A DNA stretch of 64,000 bases from Photorhabdus laumondii subsp. laumondii (GTDB lineage Bacteria; Pseudomonadota; Gammaproteobacteria; Enterobacterales; Enterobacteriaceae). Made by a program: the position numbers and the translations under genes. Positions 1 to 9,804 of this stretch are shown piece by piece. The notes under the pieces are model-generated. The model made no database searches. It was not told the origin of the DNA and saw only the letters and a list, made by a program, of their open reading frames with translations. The first letter of the stretch is position 1. Each line of letters starts with the position of its first letter. The stretch lies in contig NZ_CP024901.1 of the NCBI RefSeq assembly GCF_003343245.1, positions 248,001 through 312,000 on the forward strand, read 5' to 3'.

Positions 1-935
1 AAGGGCGGTAATTGCATACGAATAACATTGAGGCGGTGATAGAGATCTTCACGGAATTTGCCTTTCTGTACCAAGCGCTCTAGATCCTGATGGGTTGCCG
101 CGATAATTCTCACATCCACTTTTACGGGAGCATACCCGCCAACTCGGTAGAACTGACCTTCCGCCAATACCCGTAACAGACGGGTCTGAATGTCCAGAGG
201 CATATCACCAATTTCATCCAGAAACAGTGAGCCACGATTAGCCTGTTCAAACCGCCCATGACGTACTTGATTAGCGCCAGTGAAAGCCCCTTTTTCATGA
301 CCAAACAACTCTGACTCAATTAAATCTTTAGGGATAGCTGCCATGTTAAGGGCAATAAATGGCTCATTGGCCCGAGGGCTGTGACGGTGCAGCGCATGAG
401 CCACCAGCTCTTTTCCGGTACCGGATTCGCCATTAATTAGGACGCTGATAGAGGAACGGGAGAGGCGGCCGATAATGCGGTAAACGTCCTGCATGGCAGG
501 CGCTTCTCCTATCATGTCAGAAACGGGTGTGACAACCTGTGGACTTTTAATTGATTGATTCTGATCGCGGGAGTGACTAAGCGCTCGTTCCAGCAATGCG
601 ACGGCTTCATCAATATCAAAGGGTTTTGGTAAGTAATCAAAAGCGCCTTGTTGGTAAGCATTGACCGCAGCATCCAGATCAGAATGGGCGGTCATAATGA
701 TGACTGGCAGCAACGGGTTGCTCTGTTTGATATTATTCAGTAGGTTTAGCCCATTCATTCCCGGCATACGGATATCCGAAATCAGTACATCAGGTGTGTT
801 TTGGGCCAGCGCGGTCAGGGCGCTATCCGCGTCGGCAAAACTGGTACATTCCATCCCCGCGTTACTTAACGCCCGTTCCAGTACCCAGCGGATTGAACTG
901 TCATCATCGACGATCCAAATTTTTCCCTGTTGCAT
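1..935 (-). CDS. glnG: Nitrogen regulator NtrC (NRI), 3' end outside window
   Basis: NtrC is the response regulator of nitrogen limitation. Phosphorylated by NtrB, it activates sigma-54 promoters such as glnAp2. About 311 N-terminal residues are visible. The receiver domain has an acidic start (VDDD) and the phospho-acceptor Asp in SDIRMPG. The AAA+ domain has Walker A GESGTGKE and the sigma-54 contact loop GAFTGA, followed by DEIGDMP. The rest of the AAA+ domain and the Fis-type HTH run off the left edge. The ATG at 935 lies 9 bp after the end of glnL, so the two are co-transcribed as in E. coli. The reading frame is open throughout. Confidence 0.97.
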   Translation of the reverse strand, partial: MQQGKIWIVDDDSSIRWVLERALSNAGMECTSFADADSALTALAQNTPDVLISDIRMPGMNGLNLLNNIKQSNPLLPVIIMTAHSDLDAAVNAYQQGAFDYLPKPFDIDEAVALLERALSHSRDQNQSIKSPQVVTPVSDMIGEAPAMQDVYRIIGRLSRSSISVLINGESGTGKELVAHALHRHSPRANEPFIALNMAAIPKDLIESELFGHEKGAFTGANQVRHGRFEQANRGSLFLDEIGDMPLDIQTRLLRVLAEGQFYRVGGYAPVKVDVRIIAATHQDLERLVQKGKFREDLYHRLNVIRMQLPP

Positions 936-944
936 CGTTATCCT

Positions 945-1994
945 CTATTTCTTAATGGGTAAGTAGATAGAAAATGCTGTGTGCCCCGGCCAACTGGTAA
1001 ATTCTATTTTGCCGGAGTGTTGGTCTATTAAATTACGAGCAATGGATAGACCAAGACCTGTTCCGCCTTCATGCGCACTGACCATTGGGTAAAACAAGGT
1101 ATCCTGAATTTGTGGCGGGATACCTGGCCCGTTATCTTCCACGTCAATTCTGGCCGCCAGACGATAGCGCTTACCATGCAAGGTAATCTGAAAAGCAGTA
1201 CGAGTGCGGAGGGTAATGGTTCCCCCCTGTTTTCCTAGCGCTTGCAAGGCATTACGGGTGATATTTAGTAGTACCTGTTCAATTTGATCAGGATAGTGGG
1301 CCAGTTCTGGCAAACTGGGATCATAATCTTTTACCAGTGTGACGTTATCCGGCATTTCCAGCGAGACTAACTGGGAAACTCGTTCAGCAACATAATGAAT
1401 GCTTTGCTTAATTCGTTCACCCGGATGTTGTGGGCCAAGCAATCTGTCTACCAGATGGCGCAATCGGTCGGCTTGTTCAATAATCACCTGGGTGTATTCC
1501 TGCAAAGCAGGATCAGGCAGTGCTTTTGACAGCAATTGCGCGGCTCCTCTCAACCCACCAAGGGGGTTTTTGATTTCATGTGCCAGCCCCCGAACCAATT
1601 CCCGTGCGGCTGTCTGCTGAGCTTGTTGTACCTGCTCTTGGCTTAACCGGCGTTGACTATCCATAGGTGCCAGTTCCAGCAAGATGAACTGCTCGGAAAT
1701 CGGTTGGGCACTGAGCGACATAATGTGAAAGCGGTTCTCAACCACTAATGTTACTTCGTTATCAGTAAAACTCTGGCCGCTGACCAGACTAGAATGCATC
1801 AGTTCTGTATCCAGTGAAAAATAGCTGAACAGTACTGGAAGAGGTGTACCGAATAGTTTACGGGCACTCTGAGCGAATAATTGTAGTGCTGCATGGTTGG
1901 CATAGCGGATGACGAGATCAGTATCCAGTACCAGTACACTGTTAATGAGCGAATTTAATATTTGCCCGCTATCGGGCAGATTTTCCGTTTTCAT
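945..1994 (-). CDS. glnL: Nitrogen sensor kinase/phosphatase NtrB (NRII)
   Basis: NtrB phosphorylates or dephosphorylates NtrC according to PII and glutamine status; it is cytosolic. The N-terminal PAS-like domain (about 1-110) is followed by the H-box [11 protein letters not shown] with the phosphorylated His, then the N-box ([10 protein letters not shown]) and the G-boxes ([18 protein letters not shown]). The protein aligns end to end with E. coli NtrB as I remember it. I chose the ATG at 1994 (349 aa, the family length) because AGGAGTG lies just upstream. The longer frame from 2021 would begin inside the NtrC site described separately. It is the middle gene of glnA-glnL-glnG. Confidence 0.97.
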   Translation of the reverse strand: MKTENLPDSGQILNSLINSVLVLDTDLVIRYANHAALQLFAQSARKLFGTPLPVLFSYFSLDTELMHSSLVSGQSFTDNEVTLVVENRFHIMSLSAQPISEQFILLELAPMDSQRRLSQEQVQQAQQTAARELVRGLAHEIKNPLGGLRGAAQLLSKALPDPALQEYTQVIIEQADRLRHLVDRLLGPQHPGERIKQSIHYVAERVSQLVSLEMPDNVTLVKDYDPSLPELAHYPDQIEQVLLNITRNALQALGKQGGTITLRTRTAFQITLHGKRYRLAARIDVEDNGPGIPPQIQDTLFYPMVSAHEGGTGLGLSIARNLIDQHSGKIEFTSWPGHTAFSIYLPIKK

Positions 1995-2003
1995 CCACAC
2001 TCC

Positions 2004-2020
2004 TGCACTTTTTTGGTGCA
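2004..2020. promoter_or_regulatory. NtrC binding site upstream of glnL
   Basis: The 17-bp palindrome TGCACTTTTTTGGTGCA fits the NtrC consensus TGCACY-N5-GGTGCA with one imperfect half-site base. It lies directly upstream of the glnL Shine-Dalgarno. In E. coli an NtrC site covers the glnL promoter and represses it under nitrogen limitation; the same role is inferred here from position. Confidence 0.8.
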
Positions 2021-2074
2021 CTGTATCATGTTCGAGCGTAAAACCCAGTCAAAGCCTGAAATTTGGATAGCAGG

Positions 2075-2098
2075 AAAAGGGCCCATCCGAAGATGGGC
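2075..2098 (-). terminator. Attenuating hairpin between glnA and glnL
   Basis: GCCCATC/GATGGGC pairs around a CGAA loop (2081-2098). On the minus strand it is followed by CCCTTTTCC, a poor U-tract. It lies just after the glnA stop, so it probably ends part of the glnA transcripts and lets some read into glnLG, as known for E. coli. Confidence 0.6.
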
Positions 2099-2147
2099 TA
2101 AAGGTTTCACGGCAACAAAAAATGATCAGCGGAAACGGTGCTGCTAA

Positions 2148-3557
2148 TTACACACTGTAATAGAGTTCAAACTCCAGTGGATGTGGTGTCAGACGGACAC
2201 GCTCTATTTCACTGTTTTTCAAGTCAATATAAGCATCAATGGCGTCATCGGTGAATACACCGCCACGAGTCAAGAATTCACGGTCGGCATCCAGTGCTGC
2301 CAGTGCTTCATCCAGAGAAGAGGCGACAGTTGGGATCTCTTTAGCTTCTTCCGGTGGTAGGTCATACAGGTTTTTATCCATCGCATCACCCGGATGGATT
2401 TTATTGATGATGCCGTCAAGGCCAGCCATCAATTGAGCGGCGAATGCCAGATAAGGGTTAGCCGCCGGATCAGGGAAACGTACTTCAATACGGCGAGCTT
2501 TGGTGCTGGCAACAACCGGAATACGGATAGATGCCGAACGGTTACGGGCAGAGTAGGCCAGCATCACCGGGGCTTCATAGCCCGGAACCAAACGTTTATA
2601 AGAGTTGGTTGTCGGGTTGGTAAACGCGTTCAGCGCACGAGCATGTTTGATAATACCGCCAATGTAGAATAGCGCCAGTTCAGATAGACCGCCGTATTTG
2701 TCACCAGCAAACAAGTTAGTACCGTTTTTAGACAGAGACATATGGCAGTGCATACCGGAACCATTATCACCAACCAGTGGTTTTGGCATAAAGGTTGCGG
2801 TTTTGCCAAAATTGTGCGCGACATTATGTACGACGTATTTGTAAATTTGGGTTTCGTCCGCTTTTTTGGTCATGGTGTTAAAGCGGGTGGCGATTTCATT
2901 TTGGCCTGCTGTTCCCACTTCATGATGGTGAGCCTCTACAACCAACCCCATCTCTTCCATCGTCAGGCACATCGCTGAACGTAAATCCTGCGAAGAATCA
3001 ACAGGAGGCAGCGGAGCATAACCGCCTTTTACCGCAGGCCGATGGCCTTTGTTACCGCCTTCGTACTGCGTCCCGGAATTCCATGCAGCTTCGATATCAT
3101 CGATGTGATAGTAAGAATGAGACATGGCACTGCTGAAGCGCACGTCATCAAACAGGAAAAACTCAGGCTCTGGTCCGCACAGGACAGTATCGGCAATGCC
3201 GCTTGAACGTAGGAAGTTTTCAGCACGCTTGGAGATGGAACGGGGATCACGGTCATAGCCTTGCATAGTGCCTGGTTCCAAAATGTCACAACGTAGAGTC
3301 AGTGTGGCATCGTCAAAGAAGGGATCAAGCATGGCTGTGCTTGGGTCTGGCATCAGTACCATGTCAGATTCGTTAATCCCTTTCCAACCGCTGATTGAAG
3401 ATCCGTCAAACATTTTGCCATCTTCAAAGAAGTCTGCATTAACCTGATGAGCAGGAATGGTCATATGTTGTTCTTTGCCTTTGGTATCAGTGAAACGCAA
3501 ATCAATAAACTTCACCTGATGCTCTTCAATCATGGTTAAAACATGTTCAACGGACAT
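2148..3557 (-). CDS. glnA: Glutamine synthetase type I
   Basis: Glutamine synthetase makes glutamine from glutamate, ammonia and ATP, the main entry of ammonia under nitrogen limitation. The 469 aa match the standard dodecameric GSI-beta length. Visible signatures include [12 protein letters not shown] near residue 50, the [17 protein letters not shown]-binding stretch near 260, and the adenylylation loop around NLYDLPPEE near 398, which carries the Tyr modified by GlnE. It is first in glnA-glnL-glnG. Its upstream region has a sigma-54 promoter and two NtrC enhancer sites, so strong nitrogen control is expected. Confidence 0.98.
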   Translation of the reverse strand: MSVEHVLTMIEEHQVKFIDLRFTDTKGKEQHMTIPAHQVNADFFEDGKMFDGSSISGWKGINESDMVLMPDPSTAMLDPFFDDATLTLRCDILEPGTMQGYDRDPRSISKRAENFLRSSGIADTVLCGPEPEFFLFDDVRFSSAMSHSYYHIDDIEAAWNSGTQYEGGNKGHRPAVKGGYAPLPPVDSSQDLRSAMCLTMEEMGLVVEAHHHEVGTAGQNEIATRFNTMTKKADETQIYKYVVHNVAHNFGKTATFMPKPLVGDNGSGMHCHMSLSKNGTNLFAGDKYGGLSELALFYIGGIIKHARALNAFTNPTTNSYKRLVPGYEAPVMLAYSARNRSASIRIPVVASTKARRIEVRFPDPAANPYLAFAAQLMAGLDGIINKIHPGDAMDKNLYDLPPEEAKEIPTVASSLDEALAALDADREFLTRGGVFTDDAIDAYIDLKNSEIERVRLTPHPLEFELYYSV

Positions 3558-3725
3558 ACTCGGTTTCTCCTGGTTTGTGTCGGTCTTGATAAAATTGTCG
3601 TGATTAAGACTAAAGAAAACACAATCACATCGTTTTACCTTAACAAGGTTATATTACACGTTTGCAAACTTATAGTTGTGAAAGTCAAATAGTTGTGAAA
3701 ATCAATTCAATCACGAAAAGCTTTT

Positions 3726-3742
3726 GCGAAAAGCATGCCAAC
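3726..3742 (-). promoter_or_regulatory. Sigma-54 promoter of glnA (glnAp2-like)
   Basis: Read on the minus strand, TTGGCA and TCGC are placed so that the -24 GG and -12 GC elements have the same register as in E. coli glnAp2 (TGGCAC-N5-TCGC). The start of transcription would fall near 3714, about 155 nt before the glnA ATG. Two NtrC sites lie upstream at the right distance, which supports the call. Confidence 0.75.
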
Positions 3743-3812
3743 TTTTTAACGCCTTGCAATATACTGTATCGTGGGTATACCGGTGATGGGATATCTGAAT
3801 ATTTGGGAAAAT

Positions 3813-3861
3813 TGCACTATATTGGTGCAATTGTATTACTGAGGCGCACAATATTAGTGCG
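3813..3861. promoter_or_regulatory. Paired NtrC enhancer sites of glnA
   Basis: Two 17-bp palindromes: a strong one at 3813-3829 (TGCACT-N5-GGTGCA) and a weaker one at 3845-3861 (CGCACA-N5-AGTGCG). Their centres are 32 bp apart, about three helical turns, and lie near -107 and -139 from the predicted sigma-54 start. This is almost exactly the E. coli glnA enhancer geometry. The rest of 3558-4016, between glnA and typA, is AT-rich with no gene. Confidence 0.8.
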
Positions 3862-4016
3862 TTTATGTCAAAAATGCGTCTATTTATGGGTGTGAAAGGG
3901 ATCACAATTTCATTGTTATCAAGTTGTTAAGCGTAGATTATTGTGATCCTGTTTAGTCCTTCGACCAATGTGTGTACAATAGCGCGCCATTTCTATAAAT
4001 GCCTGAGGCAAAGTTT

Positions 4017-5837
4017 GTGATCGAAAAATTGCGTAATATCGCCATTATCGCGCACGTTGACCACGGTAAAACGACCCTGGTTGACAAGCTGCTGCAACAA
4101 TCCGGTACTTTCGGTGACCGTGCGACAACGACAGAGCGTGTGATGGACTCCAATGATCTGGAGAAAGAGCGTGGAATTACTATTCTCGCAAAAAATACCG
4201 CCATTAAATGGAATGACTACCGTATTAATATCGTAGACACTCCGGGACATGCCGATTTCGGCGGTGAAGTAGAACGTGTTATGTCTATGGTCGACAGCGT
4301 ACTCTTGCTGGTCGATGCTATGGACGGGCCAATGCCTCAGACCCGTTTTGTGACACAGAAAGCGTTCGCTCATGGTTTGAAACCGATTGTGGTCATTAAC
4401 AAAGTTGACCGTCCTGGCGCACGCCCTGATTGGGTTGTGGATCAGGTATTTGACCTGTTTGTCAATCTGGGTGCGACTGATGAGCAACTGGACTTCCCCA
4501 TTATCTATGCATCGGCATTGATGGGAATTGCCGGTACTGATCATGAAGATATGGCGGAAGATATGACGCCGTTGTATCAGGCGATTGTCGATCATGTAGA
4601 ACCACCGAAAGTTGACCTTAATGGTTCATTCCAGATGCAGATTTCTCAGCTGGACTATAACAATTATGTTGGTGTTATCGGGATTGGCCGTATTAAGCGC
4701 GGTACTGTTAAGCCAAACCAGAACGTTACAATTATTGATAGTGAAGGTAAAACCCGGAACGGCAAAATCGGTAAGGTACTGGGTCATCTGGGGCTGGAGC
4801 GTATTGAGAGTGAGCAAGCGGAAGCGGGCGACATCGTTGCGATTACCGGCTTGGGTGAGCTGAATATTTCCGATACGCTGTGTGATACTAATGCTGTTGA
4901 AGCATTGCCACCCTTGGCTGTTGATGAGCCGACGGTAAGCATGTATTTCTGTGTTAACACCTCCCCTTTCTGTGGACGTGAAGGCAAATATGTCACCTCA
5001 CGTCAAATCCTTGAGCGTCTAAAGAAAGAGTTGGTTCACAATGTCGCCCTGCGTGTCGAAGAAACCGAAGATCCGGATGCGTTCCGTGTTTCTGGCCGTG
5101 GTGAATTGCACTTATCTGTTCTGATTGAGAACATGCGCCGTGAAGGTTTTGAACTGGCGGTATCCCGTCCGAAAGTTATCTTCCGTGAGATCGATGGTCG
5201 TAAGCAAGAACCTTTCGAACAAGTAACGCTGGATATTGAAGAGCAGCATCAGGGAGATGTGATGCAGGGCTTGGGTGAGCGTAAAGCGGATCTGCGCGAT
5301 ATGTTACCAGACGGTAAAGGTCGTGTGCGTCTTGATTATGTTATTCCAAGCCGTGGTCTGATTGGCTTTCGTACTGAGTTCATGACGATGACCTCCGGTA
5401 CCGGTCTGCTGTATGCAACATTCAGCCACTATGATGATATTCGTCCGGGTGAAATCGGTCGCCGTCAGAACGGCGTGATGATTTCCAATGGTCAGGGTAA
5501 AGCAGTTGCTTATGCACTTTACAGCTTACAGGAGCGCGGTAAGTTATTCCTTGGTCATGGTGCAGAAGTGTATGAAGGTCAAGTGATCGGTATTCATTCT
5601 CGTTCTAATGACCTGACAGTTAACTGTCTGACAGGTAAGAAACTGACTAACGTCCGTGCATCTGGTACTGACGAAGCGACAACCCTGTCTCCACATATTA
5701 AGAAAACCCTGGAGCAGGCTTTGGAGTTTATTGATGATGACGAGCTGGTGGAAGTGACCCCGGTGTCTATTCGTCTGCGTAAACGCCATTTGACGGAAAA
5801 CGAACGCCGTCGTGCGTATCGCAGTAAAGAAGCATAA
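4017..5837 (+). CDS. typA: Ribosome-associated GTPase BipA/TypA
   Basis: BipA is a translational GTPase related to EF-G and LepA. It binds 70S ribosomes and supports 50S assembly and stress or low-temperature growth. The N-terminal G domain shows AHVDHGKTT (P-loop), [15 protein letters not shown] (switch II) and [10 protein letters not shown] (guanine specificity). An EF-G-like beta-barrel and the BipA-specific C-terminal domain follow. I start it at GTG 4017 (606 aa): the protein then begins [18 protein letters not shown] as in E. coli, with GAGG upstream. An ATG at 3999 is in frame but adds six unrelated residues. It is divergent from glnA. Confidence 0.96.
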   Translation: MIEKLRNIAIIAHVDHGKTTLVDKLLQQSGTFGDRATTTERVMDSNDLEKERGITILAKNTAIKWNDYRINIVDTPGHADFGGEVERVMSMVDSVLLLVDAMDGPMPQTRFVTQKAFAHGLKPIVVINKVDRPGARPDWVVDQVFDLFVNLGATDEQLDFPIIYASALMGIAGTDHEDMAEDMTPLYQAIVDHVEPPKVDLNGSFQMQISQLDYNNYVGVIGIGRIKRGTVKPNQNVTIIDSEGKTRNGKIGKVLGHLGLERIESEQAEAGDIVAITGLGELNISDTLCDTNAVEALPPLAVDEPTVSMYFCVNTSPFCGREGKYVTSRQILERLKKELVHNVALRVEETEDPDAFRVSGRGELHLSVLIENMRREGFELAVSRPKVIFREIDGRKQEPFEQVTLDIEEQHQGDVMQGLGERKADLRDMLPDGKGRVRLDYVIPSRGLIGFRTEFMTMTSGTGLLYATFSHYDDIRPGEIGRRQNGVMISNGQGKAVAYALYSLQERGKLFLGHGAEVYEGQVIGIHSRSNDLTVNCLTGKKLTNVRASGTDEATTLSPHIKKTLEQALEFIDDDELVEVTPVSIRLRKRHLTENERRRAYRSKEA

Positions 5838-5860
5838 TCTTTCCTGCAATACCCATGCTT

Positions 5861-5889
5861 AGGGCGCCAATGGCGCCCTGAGTTTTTTT
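5861..5889 (+). terminator. Rho-independent terminator of typA
   Basis: AGGGCGCCA and TGGCGCCCT form a very stable GC-rich hairpin (5861-5879), followed by GAG and a run of seven T residues. It lies 23 bp after the typA stop and just before the converging dsbB-like gene. Confidence 0.85.
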
Positions 5890-5899
5890 AACAAATGAA

Positions 5900-6469
5900 T
5901 TATTTACCGAGCAATTGATAGAACGTTGGGTTGTCATCACACTGCCCACCGCCACACTCCAAAATAGTGGAGATTAAATTTGCGGTAATTAATATGACAA
6001 ATAATCCGATAATAATCTGACCGATGGCAGATGTTTTTTGCTTTTCTTCGGTTGTTTTTTCCAGGCTTTTCAATATCAGCATGACGGATATGCCGATAAT
6101 CGCGATTACTGAGCAGATAAGGGCCCAAGTGTAGAAATGTATACCAAAAAGCGCGGAACCATAACCGAGATCACCGGGTGTGATATGTAAAAATACTTGT
6201 CGGATCGCAACAATGCCAGTCACGACACAGCCGATAAGTGATAAGCCATAGTGCGCACTTTTGATACCAAAACACAGATTAAACAGGAAACCAAACCCTA
6301 TCATGATCATGCCTGCTCGCTGTAGCAAACATAATGGACAAGGGAGTTCTGAAAGGACCAATTGATAATAGAAGGCAAGGGTTAGGACAGCACTGATAGC
6401 AAATAACCCTATGAGGTTAAATATCATGCCGAAGCTGATCTGTTGTTTTGTTGCTAATACCTGATTCAT
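5900..6469 (-). CDS. DsbB-family disulfide bond formation membrane protein
   Basis: This is an inner-membrane protein of the DsbB/DsbI family, which passes electrons from periplasmic thiol oxidoreductases to quinones. The 189 aa contain four to five hydrophobic segments. The active-site motif CPLC lies in the first periplasmic loop (about 44-47). A second cysteine pair is less clear: the canonical loop after helix 3 has no CxxxxxC, and two Cys occur at the C-terminus (ECGGGQC). The upstream neighbour is a 52-aa membrane protein, a pairing seen with DsbB-like genes elsewhere. No DsbA-like partner is visible. SD GGGAG supports the start. Confidence 0.8.
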   Translation of the reverse strand: MNQVLATKQQISFGMIFNLIGLFAISAVLTLAFYYQLVLSELPCPLCLLQRAGMIMIGFGFLFNLCFGIKSAHYGLSLIGCVVTGIVAIRQVFLHITPGDLGYGSALFGIHFYTWALICSVIAIIGISVMLILKSLEKTTEEKQKTSAIGQIIIGLFVILITANLISTILECGGGQCDDNPTFYQLLGK

Positions 6470-6483
6470 CAGATTGTCTCCCG

Positions 6484-6642
6484 TTAAAAAGATAGATTTA
6501 ACGAATCAGTTGCATGATGGATAAACCAAGCTACAGTCGTCACCGAAAGAAGGCCCCAGAGGGTATAACTCGTTTTATACTTGCCATATAGGGTGGTGAT
6601 AACCGCAAATAATGCGAGTAAAAAAGGTAAAAACATATACAT
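6484..6642 (-). CDS. Small membrane protein, DUF5993-like
   Basis: A 52-residue protein with ATG at 6642, AGGAG upstream and stop at 6484-6486. It begins MYMFLPFLLALFAVITTLYG and has two hydrophobic segments (about 3-19 and 28-43), so it should be an inner-membrane hairpin. It lies 14 bp before the DsbB-like gene on the same strand and is very probably co-transcribed with it. From memory it resembles the DUF5993 family of tiny proteins beside dsbB-like genes; that assignment is unchecked. Function unknown. Confidence 0.65.
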   Translation of the reverse strand: MYMFLPFLLALFAVITTLYGKYKTSYTLWGLLSVTTVAWFIHHATDSLNLSF

Positions 6643-6855
6643 GGTTGATTCTCCTGTTTTCTAAAAACATTCAAGCCCTTTCCCTGTAGTAGATTGCTTT
6701 CTTCAGGGGAGGGAATTTATCGAACTCAGTTTAGGATCGTTTACTTCAATACAAGCGATCAACTATCCAAAGACAAGTTGTCCATTAAAAGAAAAGCTTT
6801 GGTGCCATTAATGGGCGTTGTTCTCTTTGGTATCGCATTTGAAAACGTACAAACC

Positions 6856-6982
6856 TATACCCGTCATCTTTCAAGTTGCTTCTTTGTTGGCTGCATTCAC
6901 TCACCTCGGTCACATAGTTATCTATGCTCCCGGGGATTCGCTCCCTTGCCGTCGCGATGCATCTTGAAATCCATTGGGTATA
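6856..6982. repeat. ERIC element 1 (full length)
   Basis: A 127-bp imperfect palindrome starting TATACCCGTCATC and ending ATTGGGTATA, with the typical ERIC core (CTCCCGGGGATTC, GCCGTCGCGATGCATC). Six related copies or fragments occur elsewhere in the window. Between here and the cstA terminator (about 6983-7460) I see only AT-rich DNA and short repeats of a CTATTCGTAG motif, no gene. Confidence 0.9.
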
Positions 6983-7460
6983 CATTTATTAAAGCAAAGT
7001 TTTAGTATTCGAATGGTGTATGATTTAACACACTATTCGTAGTGTGCTGCTAATAACAATTGTAGTCAATCTTGTTTATGTTTGCCACCATTCAGCAGGA
7101 TTAGCGTGATTATCATTTGGCGAGAGTTTCAATGAGCTGTTTTTTATTTAATAGTTAAGCAGGAAACGATTTAAAACGACAAATCGTATCTTTGCCTGGA
7201 AACTTCTCAATTTAACGACTATTCGTAGGTTTGCTTTTAAATGGCCTAATCTGCCTAATTTTCTACAATTAATCCTCTACCCAGATGAATGCTTTTTCAT
7301 TGTTTGTCACGATAATGAGCCGTGAGCTTCTGGCATAACTTGCAATATGTAGACACTCATTGTTCTGGCGTAACGCTTAAATTATCAATATCCATGTGAT
7401 ATCTTGCCTGATATTTTCGGGAGGAATAAGTGTTGCTTATCACGATAAAGGAGGCTGGCA

Positions 7461-7492
7461 ATTAAAACCCCTCAACTTTTTATCGTGAGGGG
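7461..7492 (-). terminator. Rho-independent terminator of the cstA-family gene
   Basis: CCCCTCA (7468-7474) pairs with TGAGGGG (7486-7492). On the minus strand the hairpin is followed by TTTTAATT. It lies about 30 bp downstream of the transporter stop codon. Confidence 0.75.
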
Positions 7493-7523
7493 CTGTTGTG
7501 ATATTTAATTTCTTCTTAGGTTT

Positions 7524-8978
7524 TTACTCATTTAATGCTTTAGCTTTTATATTATCGGAAGCTGATTGGGAGCGGACTTTTGCAAAGAAAGTCATTGTGA
7601 CAACCGCCATTGCTGCCAGGCCGATAACAACAGAGATATTCCAGTTTAGCGCAAAACCTTCTGGTGCAAATGCCAGATAGGTGAAGCACACCGCAGTCAT
7701 AAACATGGCTGGTAGGGTAGTAATCCAATGGAATTTATTACGGCGCAGCAGCCATGCGGAAGCCGCCCATAACATGACCATTGCTGTGGTTTGGTTTGCC
7801 CAACCGAAATAACGCCAGATAATATTGAAATCGGTTTTGGTAATCAGATAACCGACAATAAACATTGGCACACTTAATAACAGACGTTTGGTCATTTGTT
7901 GCTGAGGAATATTCAGGAATTCAGCAATAATAAGCCGGGCAGAACGGAATGCGGTATCGCCAGAAGTAATTGGCAAAATCACCACACCGAGGATTGCCAG
8001 AATACCGCCGACAGTACCTAACAGAGACGTGGACACTTCGTGAACAACCAGAGAGGCCGTACCTTGATCAATCACGGCTTGTAATGCGTTAGTATCTTCA
8101 TAGAAGCTCAGGCCCAATGTACACCAGATTAGTGCGATAATACCTTCACCAATCATTGCACCGTAGAAAACGAAACGGCCATTTTTTTCATTCTGCATAC
8201 AACGTGCCATCAGCGGAGACTGAGTGGCGTGGAAACCAGAAATAGCACCACAAGCAATCGTGACAAACAGCAATGGCCAGATCGGCAGATCTTTCGGGTT
8301 GAAGTTAGTGGTGAAATCCAATCCTTGTGAATAGAAAGGTTTATCGCTCATCGCTAAACCGACCATCAGCGCAACAGACATAAACAGCAGCAATGCACCA
8401 AACAGTGGGTAAAGGCGACCGATGATTTTATCAATAGGCACCAGCGTTGCGAGAATATAGTAAGCAAAGATAACACCGACCCAGATAGCAATGTTATCCC
8501 AACCCATTGCCTCTTTCAGCAAGTTATTCAGTAAGCCGGCTGGACTCAAAACAAAGACGACTCCAACTAGCATCAGCAGAATAACCGCAAATATGTTCAT
8601 GAAATGCTTCATGGTTTTGCCCAGTTCGTTACCAACGATAACGGGCACGGATGCACCGCGGGCACGCACACTGAGCATACCGGAGAAGTAATCGTGTACT
8701 GCACCAGCAAAGATACAGCCGAATACAATCCACAGCATGGCAAGTGGGCCATAGAGGGCACCAAGAATTGGGCCGAAAATAGGGCCAACGCCGGCAATAT
8801 TGAGTAACTGAATTAACCAAACTTTTGGGGTAGACATCGCAACGTAATCAACACCATCAGCCATAGAAAGAGCGGGGGTTTTTCTTTCTGGTCGAATAGT
8901 GAATATCTTTTCGACAATCTTGCCATATATAAAATATCCAGCCAGAAGAAGGCCGATACAGAGGAGGAACCACAACAT
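7524..8978 (-). CDS. cstA: CstA-family carbon starvation/peptide or pyruvate transporter
   Basis: An integral membrane transporter of the CstA family. The 484 aa are largely hydrophobic, with about a dozen predicted membrane segments. Family hallmarks include MADGVDYVAMSTPKV near residue 40, the AGVGPIFGPILGALYG segment near 62, AVHDYFSGMLSVRARGAS near 92, and GFHATQSPLMARC near 248. E. coli CstA and BtsT are about 700 aa; this is the short family form, so the substrate (peptides or pyruvate) cannot be fixed from sequence. It is divergent from yihX with 156 bp between, and has its own terminator. Confidence 0.85.
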   Translation of the reverse strand: MLWFLLCIGLLLAGYFIYGKIVEKIFTIRPERKTPALSMADGVDYVAMSTPKVWLIQLLNIAGVGPIFGPILGALYGPLAMLWIVFGCIFAGAVHDYFSGMLSVRARGASVPVIVGNELGKTMKHFMNIFAVILLMLVGVVFVLSPAGLLNNLLKEAMGWDNIAIWVGVIFAYYILATLVPIDKIIGRLYPLFGALLLFMSVALMVGLAMSDKPFYSQGLDFTTNFNPKDLPIWPLLFVTIACGAISGFHATQSPLMARCMQNEKNGRFVFYGAMIGEGIIALIWCTLGLSFYEDTNALQAVIDQGTASLVVHEVSTSLLGTVGGILAILGVVILPITSGDTAFRSARLIIAEFLNIPQQQMTKRLLLSVPMFIVGYLITKTDFNIIWRYFGWANQTTAMVMLWAASAWLLRRNKFHWITTLPAMFMTAVCFTYLAFAPEGFALNWNISVVIGLAAMAVVTMTFFAKVRSQSASDNIKAKALNE

Positions 8979-9134
8979 AACTATAACACCTTACTCGACT
9001 TTTTTAATCTGGATGCTACTTTATCGTTTCGTAAGAAAAATACCGTGAAGTGATTCGCTTTTTACTTGTCCGTACTGTTTTCTCATTGGAAATACGATTA
9101 AAGTGAAAAGTTATTAATTAGCCAGGGGGTAATT

Positions 9135-9761
9135 ATGTTATATATCTTCGATATGGGTAATGTGATCATTGAGATTGATTTTAAAAGAGTTTTAGCGGTA
9201 TGGAGTAATTTGAGCGGGACACCTCTTGCGACTTTGACTAAAAGTTTCTCTATGGGAGAAACGTTTGAAAAACATGAGCGTGGTCAAATTACTGATCTGG
9301 AATTCGCTGATACTTTATGTCAGGAAATGAATATTTCACTCAGTTTTGAGCAGTTTGCTGCTGGATGGCATGCTATCTTTATTAATATTCGGCCTGAAGT
9401 CATTCAGATAATGAAAACATTGCGTGAGGCGGGACACCGGGTTGTCGTGTTATCCAACACCAACCGTTTGCACCTCGATTACTGGCCACATAATTATCCT
9501 GAGATTGCGGCATCCGCTGATTACCTCTATTTGTCGCAGGATTTGGCAATGCGTAAACCTGAACCTGATATTTTCAAATATGTGCTTGAGACAGAGGGTT
9601 ATTCACCGGATCAGGCCGTGTTTTTTGACGATGTGCTGGAAAATGTGGAAGCAGCCAAGGCGTTAGGGATCAATAGCGTTCATGTTGTTGATAGGCAGAC
9701 AGTGCCAGATTATTTCGAAGCAATCGGTTTTTCTGAACAAAATGAGGGATTGAACGGATAA
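9135..9761 (+). CDS. yihX: HAD-like sugar phosphatase YihX
   Basis: A cytosolic haloacid dehalogenase-superfamily phosphatase; the E. coli orthologue acts on alpha-D-glucose 1-phosphate. The 208 aa contain HAD motif I FDMGNV (a Met where E. coli has Leu; note that the usual second Asp of DxD is replaced by Gly-Asn, as in the whole YihX group), motif II VVLSNTN, motif III Lys in AMRKPEPD, and motif IV FFDDVLENV. The SD-like CAGGGGG lies before the ATG. dtd follows after 43 bp; E. coli has yihY between them, which is absent here. Confidence 0.95.
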   Translation: MLYIFDMGNVIIEIDFKRVLAVWSNLSGTPLATLTKSFSMGETFEKHERGQITDLEFADTLCQEMNISLSFEQFAAGWHAIFINIRPEVIQIMKTLREAGHRVVVLSNTNRLHLDYWPHNYPEIAASADYLYLSQDLAMRKPEPDIFKYVLETEGYSPDQAVFFDDVLENVEAAKALGINSVHVVDRQTVPDYFEAIGFSEQNEGLNG

Positions 9762-9804
9762 TAGAGGATAGTGTGCTGATGCTACTATTGAATAAAGGAA
9801 AAAT

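Noticed and set aside
3993..4595. 200-aa minus-strand frame opposite typA
   Set aside because: It is antisense to the highly conserved GTPase domain of typA and has no family features.
6694..7005. 103-aa plus-strand frame near 6.7 kb
   Set aside because: Its second half is translated ERIC sequence, and the first half has no recognisable domain or ribosome site.
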